Origin: CAYGFH01 sp964356315
Lineage (GTDB): Bacteria; Patescibacteriota; Microgenomatia; UBA10105; UBA927
Assembly: GCA_964356315.1 (NCBI GenBank)
Contig: CAYHHA010000001.1
Coordinates: 1 to 64,000, forward strand
DNA: 64,000 nucleotides
Direction: 5' to 3'
The notes under the pieces were generated by a model, which saw nothing but the letters and a program-made list of their open reading frames with translations, searched no databases and was not told the DNA's origin. This document shows, piece after piece, positions 60,774 through 64,000 of this stretch; the first letter of the stretch is position 1, and each line of letters starts with the position of its first letter. A program made the translations under genes and the position numbers.

Positions 60774-61868
60774 TTATGATAGTATCGTGTGTATAAACTC
60801 CCTTTGGGATCGGTGAGAAAATTTACTGCCTACAAATTCTTGAGCTTGTTTTCCCATGTGCTCTCGCAGCTTTCTATCTTTTAATAGCTTACGGGTAAAA
60901 AAGACTAACTCTTTGTAGGTATCTGATATGTATCCCGTTTTTCCATGCCTAATGACCTCATGCGAACCGTTAAACCCTAACACAACAGAGGGGACTTGCA
61001 ACATCGCTGCCTCCAATACTACATTTGGCATCCCTTCGCTCAAAGAGGGGAGTAGTAGTAATTTAGATCGTCTCATAAAAGTCGGCGCATTAGGGGTAAA
61101 ACGCATAATTTGCATATTTTTTTGTATCCCTAGGTGTATAATTCGTTTTTGTAATTCGATTAGAAGATCTCCTGATCCAATCAGAACACCTCGCAAACTT
61201 GGAATAGTGAGAGAGATTTCTTTTATCAAATCGCAAATAATTAATACGTTTTTTTCTTTATCAAATCTTCCAATGTATGCGATATCGTATAGCGGGCGTG
61301 GTCGATATGTACTCCTTTTTATTAATGTCCAATTTGAAATGACTTCAATATGATCCGCCCGTATGGAGAATGAGGAAATCAAGTCCTCTTTACCTGCGAG
61401 GGTAGGGACGATAATAACATCGGCATGATTGTAGGTCATAGAGACAAGCCCATGAACCCACTCTAATCTATTTGTCACCAGATACTCGCTTAAAATCACG
61501 CCTTCGTTAATTATGAGTTTCGTTTTGGTCCAAAATGCAAGTTTTTTTATCGTACACATCGCTACCCCTAGCAACGGGAGAAAGGTCAGGCATGAATTTG
61601 GCCGAATTTGTATATATCGCCAAAAAATCCAGAAAAAAAATCCGGCAATCGGTCGAACACGCATGTTGTTATACGGGTATGTCTCGATTATTAATCGGTC
61701 TGTGCTTGGAAATTGCTCTTGGAAACTTTCATCAAGAGCCCTTCGCGTGAGAATAATCACATTCCAGCCTTTTCGTTGAGATACTATTGTGATAACTAAA
61801 TCACGAATTCGTTTTTGAATACCTCCGATCCCGAGGTTCCAATATATTATGACGAGAGTTTTATTCAT
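60774..61868 (-). CDS. GT4 glycosyltransferase, GIGG(I)Q subfamily
   Basis: 364 residues. VIIYWNLGIGGIQKRIRDLV (about 6-25) is the subfamily loop shared with 42183, 43279 and 61865. DIAYIGRFDKEKNVLIICDL (about 197-216) opens the donor domain, and EGMPNVVLEAAML (about 278-290) is the E-x7-E, followed by VPSVVLGFNGSHEVI. ATG 61868 overlaps the upstream stop as ATGA. The leftward operon order is asnB, two GT4 genes, then the GT-C protein and the DPM1-like enzyme. Confidence 0.88.
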   Translation of the reverse strand: MNKTLVIIYWNLGIGGIQKRIRDLVITIVSQRKGWNVIILTRRALDESFQEQFPSTDRLIIETYPYNNMRVRPIAGFFFWIFWRYIQIRPNSCLTFLPLLGVAMCTIKKLAFWTKTKLIINEGVILSEYLVTNRLEWVHGLVSMTYNHADVIIVPTLAGKEDLISSFSIRADHIEVISNWTLIKRSTYRPRPLYDIAYIGRFDKEKNVLIICDLIKEISLTIPSLRGVLIGSGDLLIELQKRIIHLGIQKNMQIMRFTPNAPTFMRRSKLLLLPSLSEGMPNVVLEAAMLQVPSVVLGFNGSHEVIRHGKTGYISDTYKELVFFTRKLLKDRKLREHMGKQAQEFVGSKFSHRSQREFIHTILS

Positions 61869-62974
61869 ATTTCAAGAAGTGTCGCTGTGAATTTTTCGAC
61901 CTCTTTTGCCCCAAATCTCTTTGTTACCTGTACATATGCTTCTTCGCCCATTTTTTTTCTACGAGAAGGATTGGACAACAAACAGTCAATCCCGCTGGCC
62001 ATGTCTGAAATAGAATTATATAATAACCCTGTTTTATTGTGCAGAATAATTTCTTGAGATCCGATAAATGATGTGGAGACACAAGGAACCCGTTGCATTC
62101 CAGCTTCTAAAACGGAGACAGGGAGCCCTTCATTGAGTGTCATAGAAACAAGTATTTTTGCTTTACCAAGCAATACCTCAGGGCTTGAAGAAAAGCCTGC
62201 AAATATAATGTTTTTGTTCAAGCCGTATTTGCTACTCTCTTCGCGCATCTGCTTCTCCAAGGATCCTTTACCCACTAGACATAGTGAAATACGCGGGTAG
62301 CGTTTTTTTAGTATCCTTACCAGGGCAATGAGAGCAAGAGGATTTTTTTCTTTTTCGAATCTTCCCAAATACATTAGATCATATATCTTTTTTGAGGCTC
62401 TCGCTTTTTTAACGGTTGTCCAGTTAACAGTTATATAAATTATTGATTCTAGGATATGGAAACTTTCTACCAGGTCATTTTTACACGCCAGGGTTGGGAC
62501 AAGAATGCAATTTGCCTTTGGATAGAGCATTTGTATACAGAGATTCCAGAGCCAGCGTGGATACTTATTAATTTGGATATATGAAGAAGTAACGACTCCT
62601 TCAGCCAAAACCAGTTTCACTTTTTTCCAAAAGAAAATTTTCTTCAGCGCAATCATAAAGAAAGACAACTCAACTAAAAAGGTCAAGCAAACATCCGGAC
62701 GAATTGTTATATAGCTATATGCAACCCATATCAAAAACTGTAGATGCCTGAGTATGCGGTTTTTCCCATTGCCAGTTCTTAGGGAATATATTTGCGTAAA
62801 CCCATCATTTTTTAGTTCTTTTAAAATATGACTATCGGTACTATTTTTTATAAAAACTAAAACAGAGATGTTTGGACGAGTTTTGCGAATATGCTGAACG
62901 ACATCTCGAATAATCGTTTGAAGCCCGCCTATCCCAAGATCCCAAAAAACGATCATTACTGTGAATTTTTTCAT
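61865..62974 (-). CDS. GT4 glycosyltransferase, GIGG(L)Q subfamily
   Basis: 369 residues from ATG 62974, which overlaps the asnB stop as ATGA; the longer frame to 63025 adds an unneeded N-terminus inside asnB. IVFWDLGIGGLQTIIRDVV (about 8-26) is the subfamily loop. DLMYLGRFEKEKNPLALIAL (about 202-221) begins the donor domain, and EGLPVSVLEAGMQ (about 283-295) carries E-x7-E, followed by VPCVSTSFIGSQEI. It is paralogous to the gene immediately downstream, and the pair is coupled by ATGA. Confidence 0.88.
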   Translation of the reverse strand: MKKFTVMIVFWDLGIGGLQTIIRDVVQHIRKTRPNISVLVFIKNSTDSHILKELKNDGFTQIYSLRTGNGKNRILRHLQFLIWVAYSYITIRPDVCLTFLVELSFFMIALKKIFFWKKVKLVLAEGVVTSSYIQINKYPRWLWNLCIQMLYPKANCILVPTLACKNDLVESFHILESIIYITVNWTTVKKARASKKIYDLMYLGRFEKEKNPLALIALVRILKKRYPRISLCLVGKGSLEKQMREESSKYGLNKNIIFAGFSSSPEVLLGKAKILVSMTLNEGLPVSVLEAGMQRVPCVSTSFIGSQEIILHNKTGLLYNSISDMASGIDCLLSNPSRRKKMGEEAYVQVTKRFGAKEVEKFTATLLEI

Positions 62975-63999
62975 ATTCGTATGTCGTTTCGATCCATCCA
63001 TCTCGTGAGTACGATCATGCTCCACAGCTTGTTAGCATGGTTTTCTGATCCATCCAAGTGGTCTTGTATGATATTTTTATATTGGCTGGTTGAAAATATT
63101 TCTGGGTAAGAGGCTGCCACAGAGAGAGATTCGTTCACAAATGGCTTCAGGTCCCTTTTTAACCAATCATACAGAGGAATATCAAACCCGTGTTTTTTAC
63201 GCCAAATGAACTTTTTGGGGAAATATTTTTGGGCGACTTTTTTAAGAAGTATTTTCCCCTGGAACATCCAAACTTTTTGGGAATCTGGTAAAGAAAAGGC
63301 GTAGTCAATGATCTTAGAATCTAGATACGGAGCCCGAGCTTCAAGATTGCATGCCATAGTTGCTTTATCTACTTTATTCAACAATTGCTCGACCATATAT
63401 CCTCTATAATCTGCCAACTGGAGAGAAGACAAGCAAGAGACATCTGTCTCAAGAATATTTTTATCTCTTAATACAGCGGGATGTGAGTGCTTGCCAATCA
63501 AATCATGTAGATCTTGACTATTCCACACATTTTGAGGACTATATCGCTCAGAAAGTGGCAACAAAATACGGGAGTGAGATGCTCCAAACATCATGTTCCA
63601 TATGCGTTTTGATTGCTCGGTCGATATTAGCATTCGGTGAAGTGATTCTCTTAGAATTTCATGCGGGTATCGTGAATATCCACCAAATAATTCATCTGCA
63701 CCCTCTCCAGTTAAAACAACTTTCACTTTTTTCCGCGCCTCTTTTGCCAAAAGGATAGTGGGGAGAAACGCAGGATCAACAATTGGCTCATCGATCACGT
63801 CTCCAATAGCGCTAACGATGTCTACAATGGATTTGCCAGTACAATTCACTTGAGTGTGCCTGGTGTGTAATTGACTTGATACATACAAAGCAAAGGACGA
63901 CTCATCGTGCTTTTCATATCCTGGAAAGGCAACAGAATACGTATGGATATTCTTTTGTTGTTTTGACGCATAATAGCTGATCAAGCTAGAGTCGATGCC
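62971..63999 (-). CDS. asnB: Asparagine synthetase (glutamine-hydrolysing), C-terminal synthetase domain; 5' end outside the window
   Basis: 342 residues visible. The frame runs off the window edge inside the PP-loop, reading GIDSSLISYYASKQ, the second half of the SGGxDSS ATP pyrophosphatase loop. Also present are EPIVDPAFLPTILLAKEARK, VVLTGEGADELFGGYSRYP (about 95-113) and the C-terminal EQLLNKVDKATMACNLEARA, PYLDSKIIDYAFSLPD and WRKKHGFDIPL. All are AsnB signatures. The N-terminal Gln amidotransferase domain should lie beyond the window. AsnB-type enzymes in glycan loci often amidate uronic acids or peptide side groups; that role is inference. The stop overlaps the following glycosyltransferase. 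Confidence 0.92.
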   Translation of the reverse strand, partial: GIDSSLISYYASKQQKNIHTYSVAFPGYEKHDESSFALYVSSQLHTRHTQVNCTGKSIVDIVSAIGDVIDEPIVDPAFLPTILLAKEARKKVKVVLTGEGADELFGGYSRYPHEILRESLHRMLISTEQSKRIWNMMFGASHSRILLPLSERYSPQNVWNSQDLHDLIGKHSHPAVLRDKNILETDVSCLSSLQLADYRGYMVEQLLNKVDKATMACNLEARAPYLDSKIIDYAFSLPDSQKVWMFQGKILLKKVAQKYFPKKFIWRKKHGFDIPLYDWLKRDLKPFVNESLSVAASYPEIFSTSQYKNIIQDHLDGSENHANKLWSMIVLTRWMDRNDIRI

Positions 64000-64000
64000 A

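Noticed and set aside
60928..61353. 141-codon plus-strand frame under a leftward GT4 gene
   Set aside because: It is antisense to the conserved donor domain of the GT4 gene and shows no family features.

Overview
The window reads as one long surface-polysaccharide (exopolysaccharide/O-antigen-like) locus from a low-GC bacterium. Genes are short and tightly packed. Many are joined by ATGA (or TAATG/TTGA) start/stop overlaps, and few show a Shine-Dalgarno sequence. UGA is an ordinary stop: most overlaps use TGA. The style of the genes and the DnaA remnant suggest a Candidate Phyla Radiation (Patescibacteria) organism with the standard code. That is an inference; there is no rRNA or ribosomal protein here to confirm it. 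No tRNA, rRNA, CRISPR array, phage or intact insertion sequence was seen.

Layout. 1-2.3 kb: end of an unknown gene, a GT2 and a GT4 glycosyltransferase. 2.3-4.7 kb: a graveyard of about eight truncated or frameshifted genes (glycosyltransferase, sulfotransferase, TrpR-like, Wzm, Wzt, DUF4143 ATPase, CDF transporter, priming sugar transferase). 4.7-17.4 kb: a mainly rightward operon with GT4 enzymes, a Wzy/WaaL-type polymerase-ligase, two GT-C membrane glycosyltransferases, a small membrane protein, a DUF4330-like protein, an Alg14/Alg13-like PssD/PssE pair, a PIG-L deacetylase and a GT2. 17.3-24.5 kb: GT-C enzymes, methyltransferases and a Wzm/Wzt ABC exporter. 24.7-30.5 kb: three membrane-anchored alkaline-phosphatase-superfamily enzymes (one broken by frameshifts). 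30.6-37.1 kb: a plant RGP/UDP-arabinopyranose-mutase-like protein, two paralogous Wzy-type proteins, a GalE-type epimerase, and a 3'-truncated dnaA with DnaA boxes wedged between them. 37.2-40.8 kb: a DUF218 protein, an orphan QueC-like ATP pyrophosphatase, a broken pyruvyl transferase and an SGNH hydrolase. 40.9-52 kb: glycosyltransferases, a zinc-ribbon methyltransferase, a second PIG-L deacetylase, two epimerases, a WecG/TagA enzyme and the intact priming sugar transferase. 53-58.5 kb: a third Wzy-type protein, a second DUF4330-like protein and a 1007-residue PQQ-propeller/glycoside-hydrolase fusion. 58.5-64 kb (leftward): a DPM1-like GT2, a GT-C protein, two GT4 enzymes and asparagine synthetase running off the window.

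Probable working scheme (inference). The WcaJ/WbaP-type enzyme loads the first sugar on undecaprenyl phosphate. GT2, GT4, GT26 and PssDE enzymes extend it on the cytoplasmic side, and epimerases and the RGP-like mutase supply nucleotide sugars. PIG-L, methyl-, pyruvyl- and amidotransferase enzymes decorate it and Wzm/Wzt exports it. Outside the membrane, GT-C enzymes, Wzy/WaaL proteins, phosphatase-superfamily enzymes, the SGNH hydrolase and the glycoside hydrolase polymerise, attach, decorate or trim it. No Wzx flippase, Wza or Wzc was seen.

Most striking: the broken dnaA joined tail-to-tail to a truncated wzy; the orphan QueC-like module; the propeller-hydrolase fusion; the bacterial RGP homologue; and divergent genes whose start codons touch inside a single CATATG, together with several promoters whose -10 box lies 6-8 nt from the start codon, pointing to leaderless transcription.
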